29,169 nt of DNA from IMG/VR virus record IMGVR_UViG_3300008339_000344, positions 1-29,169 of that record. The stretch is one strand, 5' to 3'. The DNA is from a virus. Shown here piece after piece: positions 22,480-29,169 of this stretch (the stretch's first letter is position 1; the number at the start of each line of letters is the position of its first letter). The translations under genes and the position numbers were made by a program. Under the pieces are notes generated by a model. That model was not told the origin of the DNA. It did no database searches and saw only the letters and a program-made list of their open reading frames with translations.

Positions 22480-22512
22480 TAAAACAAAAACCCCCCAAAA
22501 TTGGGGGGTTCA
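22480..22512 (-). terminator. Strong intrinsic terminator after tail tube gene
   Basis: On the minus strand AACCCCCC and GGGGGGTT form an 8-bp stem around a 6-nt loop, followed by TTTTGTTTT. It lies about 40 nt after the stop of the tube gene and would hold most transcription to the abundant tube (and sheath) messages. Confidence 0.9.
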
Positions 22513-22551
22513 CATTTTTCAATTTATATTTTTTACAATCCGAAAAATTAA

Positions 22552-23043
22552 TCAATATTGTAGTACGGCGTAATCATAGGATAATCCCAATTCCACATTT
22601 GCTAATTCTGAATCTGATGTATAATCCATATCTGAAAATTTGGCTCTAGTAATAAAAGCCCCCTTCAATGTCCATTCTTCAACTTTATCGCCAACCGGCC
22701 CTAATGAATTAAATGTAATCTCTTTTTTATAAAAATCAGAATAACCATCTCTACCTGTTACTGATTCGTGATGTAGGCGAACCCATTCCATAACGGCTTG
22801 TGCGCCAGATGGAACAATCGGGTCATAAAGTGTAATGGTTAATTCCTGCCATTCAGACCTACCCTTTACATATCTCTTAACATTGACATGGTCAATTGTT
22901 ATTCTATTTTGTTGTAGTTCAGGCCTATTTGCTGCTTTAATTAAATACGCAGGAACTCCCTCAATATACATAATAAATCGGTTAGCAACTTTGGGTTCAA
23001 AGTTGGTAAACATTATTTCTTGAGGTGTTAATAATTGTGCCAT
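22552..23043 (-). CDS. Tail tube protein, T4 gp19-like
   Basis: A 163-residue tube protein, length equal to T4 gp19. It has the usual order: FEPKVANRFIMYIEGVPAYLIK at the start, a YVKGRSEWQELTITLYDP strand pair, EWVRLH in the middle, WTLKGAFI and a C-terminal SDSELANVELGLSYDYAVL pattern. Hexamer rings of this protein form the inner tail tube. AGGAG precedes ATG 23043 and a TATTTATA box is 18 nt upstream. A strong terminator follows, consistent with high expression. It lies directly after the sheath gene, the standard T4-type order. Confidence 0.9.
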   Translation of the reverse strand: MAQLLTPQEIMFTNFEPKVANRFIMYIEGVPAYLIKAANRPELQQNRITIDHVNVKRYVKGRSEWQELTITLYDPIVPSGAQAVMEWVRLHHESVTGRDGYSDFYKKEITFNSLGPVGDKVEEWTLKGAFITRAKFSDMDYTSDSELANVELGLSYDYAVLQY

Positions 23044-23061
23044 TTATTTCTCCTAATTTAC

Positions 23062-23069
23062 TATAAATA
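23062..23069 (-). promoter_or_regulatory. TATTTATA box before tail tube gene
   Basis: TATTTATA on the minus strand, 18 nt before ATG 23043, followed by AGGAG. It gives the tube gene its own start in addition to readthrough from the sheath gene. Confidence 0.45.
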
Positions 23070-23083
23070 TACCCTATCCGAAA

Positions 23084-25480
23084 TTATCCTTCAGGGAATG
23101 CTGCTCCAGTTGGTAATACACTAAAGTCTAATACAATGAATTCAGCAGTTTTCGCTGGTTGTAAGAAAATATCACCTTTTAAGATGTTTCTATCAATTAC
23201 ATCAGGTGTATTGTTTGATTCATCCATTATAACTCTGAATGCGTACAAACCATTTCTTTGTTGAATTGATTCCAAATAAGGATTAACAATGGATAAGAAA
23301 CGATTTCGGGTTGCTGCTGTGTTATTTTCAAAAACCAAATATCTCGAAGAAGATGCGATAAACTTCTTAACTGCAATCAACAATCTTCTTACATTGATTC
23401 TATCCAACGCAGATGGTTTAGCTTGTAGGGTTTTCTGTCCAAATACAGTTGCTCCCTGACCAGGGAATGTTGCGATTGGATTCACTCTACCAACATACAA
23501 TTCATCTCTCTCATTGTGCGTTAATCTTGTCTTAACCTCAATTACATTTGATAATCCACCACGATTCAATCCAGCAGGTGCGTACCATTCGGCTGCGACC
23601 TGGTCATTGAATGCGATAACACCAGGCAGAACTACGGATGGTGGGACCCAAACAGGCTTATTCTTATCCGTATCTAATATCTTAACCCAAGGGTGGTATG
23701 TTCCTACATAGTTGGAATCAAACGAAGAAAGTGAATTTACAACGGTTGATATATTATCACTCCAAGCACCAGCATCCATTACAAAGAATGTATCACCTCT
23801 ATCTTCACAAAGGTCTTTTGCGTATGTGGTTACTGAAGAGTGTAATCTATTAATTACACCAGGAATAACAATCATATTCATATCAAACTCATCAGGATTT
23901 GATACTGCGTTTATTGCTTTTCTCAATGCAACAGTTCCTGCTGAGGTTGCTGATGTACAATCTAACCCCTGTGTGTTTCCTGCTACAATATCATTCCCAA
24001 CTAACACTTTTCTATTAGGTTGGAATCCATCAAAACCACCTTGAAATGGTATCATAAATTTCCTAGCATCCAATTGAGCGGTTGTGGCACTATCGGTTAA
24101 AGAAATGGTAGTACTATTTGATTCACAAGTAGCCAAATCAAAATCAGAACCAACAGTAGTAGTATTCGCACCAGGAAGTGGATTCAAAAAGTTTAAGTTA
24201 TCAGTTGTAACAAAATCAAAAGAATAACCCAAATATACATTTTTATTGTATGAACCTGCCAAAGATTGGGATGTTACATAAGTTGGTGATGGGACAGTAC
24301 CTGCTGTAGATGGAATTGGTGATGTTACTGCACCAAATCCAAAAGGAACTAATGATGAATCAATTGCCCCAGCTTCTACATCCGAATCAACCTCTACTCT
24401 AATATAAACTGAATTATTTGCATAATCACCATTTGTAGATAATTTACCACTTGAATCAACGGTAATATATCTATCACCAATTACCCTTTTAATATAATTT
24501 GGTGAATTTGGGTCCAAGTTTACATTTGAGAACTGCTCTAATGTATTTGGACGAGTATCGGTGTCTTGAACTCCTTGTCCAAAAATTGAATAAGGAATTT
24601 TGGAAGTATCTATTCTTCTTACTATAACAGTAAATGTACCATAATCAGAACCTGGAACATCTGCTGCAGATTTAATATCTCTGATACCCACTTTAATTTC
24701 ATAGTTTGTTGAATTACCATGTGATAAAGTATGGAATTTGAATAATTGTTTAGCAACTCCACCAACTTTTTGTGATTTAATCCAAGGGGTTGATGCTACT
24801 GAATATTCTTCTGAAAAATTAAATGTTGTAAATGATGCGGTTTGAACCAATACAACTTCGTTTGTTGCAAAAGAAGCAGATTGGAATGTATTAAAGTTTA
24901 AGTAAGTATATGCTTGTTGGCTGCTTTTTGGTAAGTATCCAAATGTTTTTGTAAAGTAATTTGCACTAGTTGGATTTAAGGAAGATGTTGTTGTGTTATT
25001 TCCTGTAAATGCTGAACCAGAAAGAATTAATCCAAATGATGATGCGGTTACATTCGTTGTTGCACCACCTACTAAATTTCTAACAAAAGATGTTTCAAAC
25101 AAATTACCAGTAGCATTCGGAATAGAACCACTTAAAGATGGGTAAAGAACCGCTGCTACTCTATTTCCTTGTGAAGAGGAAATGTTTAAAACTAATGGGT
25201 TAGTAAATGTGTACCCATCAGTTCCTAATACCCTAACAATTGTTGCATTAGGAGCATCCTGCAAATAAGCTTGAGCGGTATAAGGAAGGTATGAATCCTC
25301 CGTTAAACCACCAAACTTTTGTTGGAACTCATTAAATGATTCAACCCGCGTTGGTACAAACGCAGGTCCTTTGATAGTTTGTCCGATAAGGACAGCACCT
25401 ATTTCTGCTACCCCTTGAGGTAAAAACGATAAGTCCTTTTCTCGTGTAAAAACACCCGGACTAACAATTCTTTCAGCCAT
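23084..25480 (-). CDS. Tail sheath protein, T4 gp18-like
   Basis: A 798-residue contractile sheath subunit. The conserved N-terminus (RIVSPGVFTREKDLSFL, then GQTIKGPAFVPT and a YLQDAPNATIVRVLG strand) and C-terminus (GQKTLQA...RINVRRLLIAVKKFI, RNRFLSIVNPYLE, then VLDFSVLPTGAAF) match sheath proteins, while residues about 110-470 form a large variable insertion rich in Ser, Thr and Asn that would be exposed on the tail surface. It is longer than T4 gp18 (659). AGGAG lies before ATG 25480. It precedes the tube gene. Confidence 0.95.
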   Translation of the reverse strand: MAERIVSPGVFTREKDLSFLPQGVAEIGAVLIGQTIKGPAFVPTRVESFNEFQQKFGGLTEDSYLPYTAQAYLQDAPNATIVRVLGTDGYTFTNPLVLNISSSQGNRVAAVLYPSLSGSIPNATGNLFETSFVRNLVGGATTNVTASSFGLILSGSAFTGNNTTTSSLNPTSANYFTKTFGYLPKSSQQAYTYLNFNTFQSASFATNEVVLVQTASFTTFNFSEEYSVASTPWIKSQKVGGVAKQLFKFHTLSHGNSTNYEIKVGIRDIKSAADVPGSDYGTFTVIVRRIDTSKIPYSIFGQGVQDTDTRPNTLEQFSNVNLDPNSPNYIKRVIGDRYITVDSSGKLSTNGDYANNSVYIRVEVDSDVEAGAIDSSLVPFGFGAVTSPIPSTAGTVPSPTYVTSQSLAGSYNKNVYLGYSFDFVTTDNLNFLNPLPGANTTTVGSDFDLATCESNSTTISLTDSATTAQLDARKFMIPFQGGFDGFQPNRKVLVGNDIVAGNTQGLDCTSATSAGTVALRKAINAVSNPDEFDMNMIVIPGVINRLHSSVTTYAKDLCEDRGDTFFVMDAGAWSDNISTVVNSLSSFDSNYVGTYHPWVKILDTDKNKPVWVPPSVVLPGVIAFNDQVAAEWYAPAGLNRGGLSNVIEVKTRLTHNERDELYVGRVNPIATFPGQGATVFGQKTLQAKPSALDRINVRRLLIAVKKFIASSSRYLVFENNTAATRNRFLSIVNPYLESIQQRNGLYAFRVIMDESNNTPDVIDRNILKGDIFLQPAKTAEFIVLDFSVLPTGAAFPEG

Positions 25481-25511
25481 TACATTCTCCTAATAGTTTT
25501 TGTTTCTATAT

Positions 25512-25520
25512 AATAAATAC
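25512..25520 (-). promoter_or_regulatory. Variant TATTTATT box before tail sheath gene
   Basis: The minus strand reads GTATTTATTA about 31 nt before ATG 25480, one mismatch from the TATTTATA box. It lies between the coiled-coil gene and the sheath gene. Confidence 0.35.
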
Positions 25521-25543
25521 AAAAAAATTAGGGAAACCTATAC

Positions 25544-25825
25544 TTATTGAACTGATGTGAAAGTGTTTGTATCAATATCGTAAGAACCTACACCATACTT
25601 TTGTGTCAATTCTTTACCAAATTCGTTTTGTGACTTAACTAATTCTTTATAAGTTGATATTAACTCTTCTTTTTCAGCTCTTAAATTAGCGAAAATTTCC
25701 TCTAACTCTTTGGATTGTATTTCAATTTCTCCAAGCCGTGCCATAACTGCAATACCTTTTTGACGAAATTCTAAAAGTTTTTCTCTTTCAGTTTCTTCAA
25801 ATTGTTTTACTAATTTTTCTTCCAT
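25544..25825 (-). CDS. Small coiled-coil protein before tail sheath gene
   Basis: A 93-residue protein that is almost wholly charged coiled coil from residue 1 to 75, ending in a YGVGSYDIDTNTFTSVQ tail, a pattern I have seen at the end of small structural phage proteins. The function is unknown. No Shine-Dalgarno sequence is evident before ATG 25825; a TATTTATA box is 34 nt upstream. Its position between the tail terminator and the sheath gene suggests a neck or tail-assembly role. Confidence 0.65.
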   Translation of the reverse strand: MEEKLVKQFEETEREKLLEFRQKGIAVMARLGEIEIQSKELEEIFANLRAEKEELISTYKELVKSQNEFGKELTQKYGVGSYDIDTNTFTSVQ

Positions 25826-25859
25826 AGATTTTGTTTTTAAGTTGTTTAACTAATGTATA

Positions 25860-25867
25860 TATAAATA
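25860..25867 (-). promoter_or_regulatory. TATTTATA box before coiled-coil gene
   Basis: TATTTATA on the minus strand, 34 nt before ATG 25825, in the 51-nt gap after the gp15-like gene. Confidence 0.4.
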
Positions 25868-25876
25868 TCTAAAAAA

Positions 25877-26713
25877 TTATATAAAATCGTTTTGTGGGTT
25901 TGTTTGACCACTTAATTGTGGGTTTTCCGTAAAAGAAATTTTTCCAACTGAATAAACTTTTCTATTGTTTGGATTCATCCCCACAAACTCAGGCACAATG
26001 TACGCTTTTGATACCAAAGTAATGCTCGCTCTTACTATTCTATCATCACCCGCATCAGTTATTGTTTCAAAGTTGTATCCATCACCTTTTATTTGGAATT
26101 TGAATCTATCGCCAAATGACCTACCTTGAAAGAAAATGATTTGTTCAACTACTTTGTTTAGTTGTTCCATATAATCACACCATATGTTCATTTCATATTG
26201 AACATCTAAGTAATCAGGTCTTTCAACAGCAATATATTCTTTTATAGGAGTTTGCCCAGTCAATATAGAAAATTGGTCATATCTATTTGCTTTTGTGTAT
26301 TTCCGTTCAAATGGTTGATGTGCATCTTCGGAATTTAAAACCTTTAACTTTGCAGCCTGTTGATTGGTTGATAAGGAGGTTCTTTTAAATACAATTACAG
26401 GTGTTTGTATTTTCCCGTTTGCATCCCGCATAAACCCATCTCTTTGAGCCGATACCCATTTTTCGGGATTTGCATAAATTACTGGGATAGGTATGATTTG
26501 CCCATCATCCACTACAAATGGTCTTACATCTTTTACTAAAAAATCTCTGAAAGCCAAGTCAATATCATAGATACCAATAGATATATTTTGTGTATTATCC
26601 GTATCCCGCCTAACCTGCTTTGCCTTATTTAACTTAGGATTTTCCGATGTGGATGACATCGTCTGCTTTAAATCCGGCTTTTCAGAGTTTATATCTCTAT
26701 ATGTGTTACCCAT
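25877..26713 (-). CDS. Tail terminator / sheath stabiliser, T4 gp15-like
   Basis: A 278-residue protein close in size to T4 gp15 (272). Residues 1-45 are polar and disordered. The core has ISIGIYDIDLAFRDFLVKDV, PIPVIYANPEKWVSAQRDG, then VIVFKRTSL and YLDVQYEMNIWCDYMEQLNK, matching gp15-family proteins that cap the tail tube and sheath and join it to the neck. AGGA lies before ATG 26713, and the gene begins next to the stop of the gp14-like gene. Gene order gp13-gp14-gp15-gp18-gp19 supports the call. Confidence 0.8.
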   Translation of the reverse strand: MGNTYRDINSEKPDLKQTMSSTSENPKLNKAKQVRRDTDNTQNISIGIYDIDLAFRDFLVKDVRPFVVDDGQIIPIPVIYANPEKWVSAQRDGFMRDANGKIQTPVIVFKRTSLSTNQQAAKLKVLNSEDAHQPFERKYTKANRYDQFSILTGQTPIKEYIAVERPDYLDVQYEMNIWCDYMEQLNKVVEQIIFFQGRSFGDRFKFQIKGDGYNFETITDAGDDRIVRASITLVSKAYIVPEFVGMNPNNRKVYSVGKISFTENPQLSGQTNPQNDFI

Positions 26714-26714
26714 C

Positions 26715-27245
26715 TTATAATCCTATTGGTAAATAACTATCATTTGTTGTAGAGTTTCCATACCTTACATCAATCAACTTAATGGATGTTTGACGGGTAA
26801 CATGCGTAAGGCATGCTATAGAAATTGATGTTCCGTGTCCATCACCACCATCCCAAGTTTCAGGATTCTTACCTACAAACAATCGGTTTTCATTTACATT
26901 ATCAACCATATAATATTCATTATCCCATTGTATGATATCACCAACATCTGGCTTAACATCTTTATCATCTTTTAAAGTATCCCTTAAAAAGTTGAATGTG
27001 GCTGTATGTGCGTATGATTGACCAAAATCATCTGAAACTGCTTCAGTATCCTGTCTATCAATTAAGCAGGGGATTTTAACAGGATTATAAAAAACTTTAT
27101 CTTTTGATTCCCCATACAAGTTTACTAATGATTCATCCAATACAGGCTTATAATAATACACTTCCGTATCAATTATTTCATTGATGAGTTCTTTGTTTAA
27201 CCTTCTGATTAAACTAATATCTCTTGCCGAACCAAATAATGCCAT
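26715..27245 (-). CDS. Neck protein, T4 gp14-like
   Basis: A 176-residue protein. VYYYKPVLDESLVNLYGE near the N-terminus, a KIPCLIDRQDTE segment, PDVGDIIQWDNEYYMVDNV and NRLFVGKNPETW are recognised features of gp14-type neck proteins in T4-like phages. It is shorter than T4 gp14 (256). It would form the neck ring with gp13 to close the head after packaging. It follows the gp13-like gene by 4 nt and precedes the gp15-like gene. Confidence 0.75.
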   Translation of the reverse strand: MALFGSARDISLIRRLNKELINEIIDTEVYYYKPVLDESLVNLYGESKDKVFYNPVKIPCLIDRQDTEAVSDDFGQSYAHTATFNFLRDTLKDDKDVKPDVGDIIQWDNEYYMVDNVNENRLFVGKNPETWDGGDGHGTSISIACLTHVTRQTSIKLIDVRYGNSTTNDSYLPIGL

Positions 27246-27249
27246 CGGA

Positions 27250-28413
27250 TTATCCTATATAAATTGGCATTGGGACACGATTAAGTGTTGATTCTAAAAA
27301 TTCAGTTTCATCCTTTTTGGCTTCTAAAAGCGACCTTCTGCTTGTTGCTTCTAACATTTCTTTGATTTGTGTTATCAACTGCTCTTTTTCAGTTGCGGCT
27401 TGAGTTCTTAAATCTGAACCATCCAATGTAACTTCAGCGCCAGGGATTGGAATTGAACCAAATTTAGAACGAACTGTCCCCAATACCTCTTTTACCAATA
27501 CCAATGTATATTTAAATATCCACTGTCTACCATGTGCATTTATATCACAATAATCTAATCTACCAAATGGAGCATTTGAAAAATCGGATACAACATTTGC
27601 TTTAGCTACTGGGTTATTTCTCTCCGAATCCAATGTGTATTCAAAGTAAATTTTTAATCCATCGTATAAATCCGTTGGAAATGGAAATATACGAATCCTT
27701 TTACCATACAACTTAAATCCATATTGAGATTTTCTAATCAAGTCGTTAAATTCAATCGCTTGTAAACGAAGAAGGTCATCATACATAGGTTGCATCATAA
27801 ACGATACGCCCGGTGAGTAATTACCCCAACCAAAGGTTTCCATCATTTGTTGTGAACCTAAACCTGTTCCAATGAACGGGTCAAAGTAACGAACAATCGC
27901 AGGTGGGTTCTCGTGATGCATTTTACGAATGGTTATAGAATCGGTTGATAAATCACCCGCTTCTAAACTTGCTATCGAACTATCACCCAAATCATAAATT
28001 TGTACTCCACTTACCATTGTAAATGAGCCTGTATAGTGAGTTAATCTACCACCGCTCCCCGCCTCAGTTCCATAATCAGATGCGATGTTTACTACCCCAC
28101 CAAAGTTATTGTTCAACAATTTTTTGGTAAAGTTGCTGGTTAGCGATGAACCCTGAATACTTAATAAGTTTTCTTTGGTTCGGTATTGGTTTAATTGGGA
28201 TGAAAATTCATCTACTGCTTCTTCAAAGCACGCATAAAAATCTATATCTTGCAGTTCTATATCCACAATAGGATAACCAAGCCTTAGAGCACACCACTTT
28301 GTTACTGAGTCTGCATCAACTTGGAAATCATAATCATTATCAAACCATCCAAAGGGTGTTTTACCCGGAAAGAATGATGATGAGCCAGGATATATTGGAA
28401 TATTAACTGCCAT
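27250..28413 (-). CDS. Neck protein, T4 gp13-like
   Basis: A 387-residue neck protein. The N-terminal PGSSSFFPGKTPFGWFDND and the following VTKWCALRLGYPIVDIELQD, FYACFEEAVDEFSSQL segments are characteristic of gp13 relatives; later FKLYGKRIRIFPFP and the WIFKYTLVLVKEVLGTVRSK helix fit too. It is longer than T4 gp13 (309). CGGAG lies at the end of the upstream gene, before ATG 28413. It would join the portal and the tail with gp14. A helical, charged C-terminus (residues 330-387) follows the core. Confidence 0.82.
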   Translation of the reverse strand: MAVNIPIYPGSSSFFPGKTPFGWFDNDYDFQVDADSVTKWCALRLGYPIVDIELQDIDFYACFEEAVDEFSSQLNQYRTKENLLSIQGSSLTSNFTKKLLNNNFGGVVNIASDYGTEAGSGGRLTHYTGSFTMVSGVQIYDLGDSSIASLEAGDLSTDSITIRKMHHENPPAIVRYFDPFIGTGLGSQQMMETFGWGNYSPGVSFMMQPMYDDLLRLQAIEFNDLIRKSQYGFKLYGKRIRIFPFPTDLYDGLKIYFEYTLDSERNNPVAKANVVSDFSNAPFGRLDYCDINAHGRQWIFKYTLVLVKEVLGTVRSKFGSIPIPGAEVTLDGSDLRTQAATEKEQLITQIKEMLEATSRRSLLEAKKDETEFLESTLNRVPMPIYIG

Positions 28414-28418
28414 TTTTG

Positions 28419-28832
28419 TTATTCTCCGTCAGTAGTTTCTTCACCACCAGTAGTTTCTTCACTGCTTTCTTCGGTAATTGGTTCTTCTGTTGATTCTTCA
28501 ATTACCTCTTCAACGATTGGTTCTTCCACCACAGGCTTTACATAGTGTTCAAATGTTGCTGCAGCGTTTACATCGTTTGCGGTTTTAAGGTTATTAATAA
28601 CATAGGTTTCTAAAGCATCTATAAGTTGTGAATAACCATTGGTAATTTCGGAGTTATATACCAATGCATTTTTATCAATTGAATAATACGCTACCGTTCC
28701 ACCTCCGCTGATATGAACATCCATTTGTAATTGTCCAGCATATTGTAAATGTGGAACAAGTGTTAGTAGTGGTGATTCGTGAATCAGGCCTGTTGTTGGA
28801 TTTTTGAAATACCCTGTTACTTTTATTGCCAT
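28419..28832 (-). CDS. Small protein with glutamate-rich tail, probable virion component
   Basis: A 137-residue protein. Residues 1-100 appear to be a small folded domain (MAIKVTGYFKNPTTGLIHES, then alternating beta segments and a helix TFEHYVKP), and residues 101-137 are a repetitive acidic tail of EE, TEE and SSEE units. I do not recognise the family. CGGAG precedes ATG 28832 and a TATTTATA box is 19 nt upstream. Its place before gp13 suggests a head or neck protein. Confidence 0.65.
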   Translation of the reverse strand: MAIKVTGYFKNPTTGLIHESPLLTLVPHLQYAGQLQMDVHISGGGTVAYYSIDKNALVYNSEITNGYSQLIDALETYVINNLKTANDVNAAATFEHYVKPVVEEPIVEEVIEESTEEPITEESSEETTGGEETTDGE

Positions 28833-28851
28833 AATACTTTTCTCCGTTTTA

Positions 28852-28859
28852 TATAAATA
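28852..28859 (-). promoter_or_regulatory. TATTTATA box before neck gene block
   Basis: TATTTATA on the minus strand, 19 nt before ATG 28832 and followed by CGGAG. It would serve the 137-aa, gp13, gp14 and gp15 genes. Confidence 0.45.
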
Positions 28860-28862
28860 GTT

Positions 28863-29024
28863 TTATTTTTGTTTATATGTCTTTAATTTATCTTTGACTT
28901 CTTCGTTTGTTAGGAGTTTTCCTTCAGATGTTATTTTTTGAAATTCTTCCATACTTAATTTGATAACGGGAACTCCACTATCTTTGATTTGTTGTAGGAG
29001 TTGGGGGGTGGGTTTGAGGAACAT
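28863..29024 (-). CDS. Small protein of unknown function (53 aa)
   Basis: A hand-read ORF of 53 residues starting MFLKPTPQLLQQIKDSG and ending KLKTYKQK, with a stop at 28865-28863. It is hydrophilic and helical. Its ATG lies 1 nt after the stop of the upstream truncated gene (TAA-T-ATG), so translation is likely coupled. It has no Shine-Dalgarno sequence. I do not recognise it; its tight linkage to virion genes suggests it is real. Confidence 0.55.
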   Translation of the reverse strand: MFLKPTPQLLQQIKDSGVPVIKLSMEEFQKITSEGKLLTNEEVKDKLKTYKQK

Positions 29025-29025
29025 A

Positions 29026-29169
29026 TTAGGGTGCTGGTAAATAAGCGGGAATAAGTACTATCCCACCATTAAGTTTTATTTCCATCCAATAATCAGGTGT
29101 GCCCAATGCATTATCATCTAGAGTACTCCCCCACAATCTGTTTACCTGATAACCACCATTTGGATTATA
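29026..29169 (-). CDS. C-terminal end of a truncated virion-type protein
   Basis: An open frame enters from the right edge and stops at TAA 29028-29026, giving the last 47 residues, including GTPDYWMEIKLNGGIVLIPAYLP. The beta-strand pattern with a Trp-x-x-(hydrophobic) and a final IPAYLP resembles C-termini of phage surface or structural proteins, but the family cannot be told. The start is outside the window. Confidence 0.5.
   Translation of the reverse strand, partial: YNPNGGYQVNRLWGSTLDDNALGTPDYWMEIKLNGGIVLIPAYLPAP

Overview
The window is a dense block of a tailed-phage genome with a contractile tail (a distant T4-like myovirus). Every gene I can support reads on the minus strand, so transcription runs from high to low coordinates. 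The DNA is AT-rich, genes abut or overlap, and there is no tRNA, IS element, integrase or CRISPR array. Five sites fit the Bacteroidota-type promoter TTTG-N19/20-TAnnTTTG, with at most one mismatch in the -7 box, so I infer a Bacteroidota host. This is an inference from promoter shape, not a taxonomic assignment.

Region 1 (29169 to 21.3 kb): neck, tail-tube and tail-sheath genes. A truncated ORF and two small proteins are followed by gp13- and gp14-like neck proteins, a gp15-like tail terminator, a coiled-coil protein, a large gp18-like sheath, a gp19-like tube with a strong terminator behind it, a gp26-like protein overlapped by a short second frame at a T7 run (possible programmed frameshift), and a 76-aa protein. 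Region 2 (21.1 to 13.0 kb): a tape measure with C-terminal membrane segments, a 1052-aa baseplate protein with internal repeats, a gp53-like LysM wedge protein, a hub-like protein and a 185-aa unknown.

Region 3 (13.0 to 4.8 kb): a 333-base gap holding a hairpin, a promoter and a 53-codon ORF, then a short divergent family-A DNA polymerase, a 587-aa protein with a PD-(D/E)xK-like signature, a 129-aa unknown, and a replication/recombination set: gp32-like SSB, UvsX, FEN/RNase H-type nuclease and gp41-type helicase. Region 4 (4.8 to 1.3 kb): nucleotide supply, with NrdB, NrdA, thioredoxin and a MazG-like pyrophosphohydrolase. Region 5 (1.27 kb to 1): a 66-aa helix-turn-helix protein overlapping a mom-like DNA-modification gene, itself overlapping a second mom-like paralogue cut by the window edge.

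Two promoter-like signals divide the window. TTTG-N19/20-TATATT(T/A)G-like sites precede the replication and metabolism genes, and at polA, the helicase and mazG they lie so close to the start codon that leaderless mRNAs are predicted. A TATTTATA box (the reverse complement of the T4 late box TATAAATA) precedes most virion genes and nrdB. Together the genes make dNTPs, replicate and recombine the genome, probably modify its adenines, and build a contractile tail.
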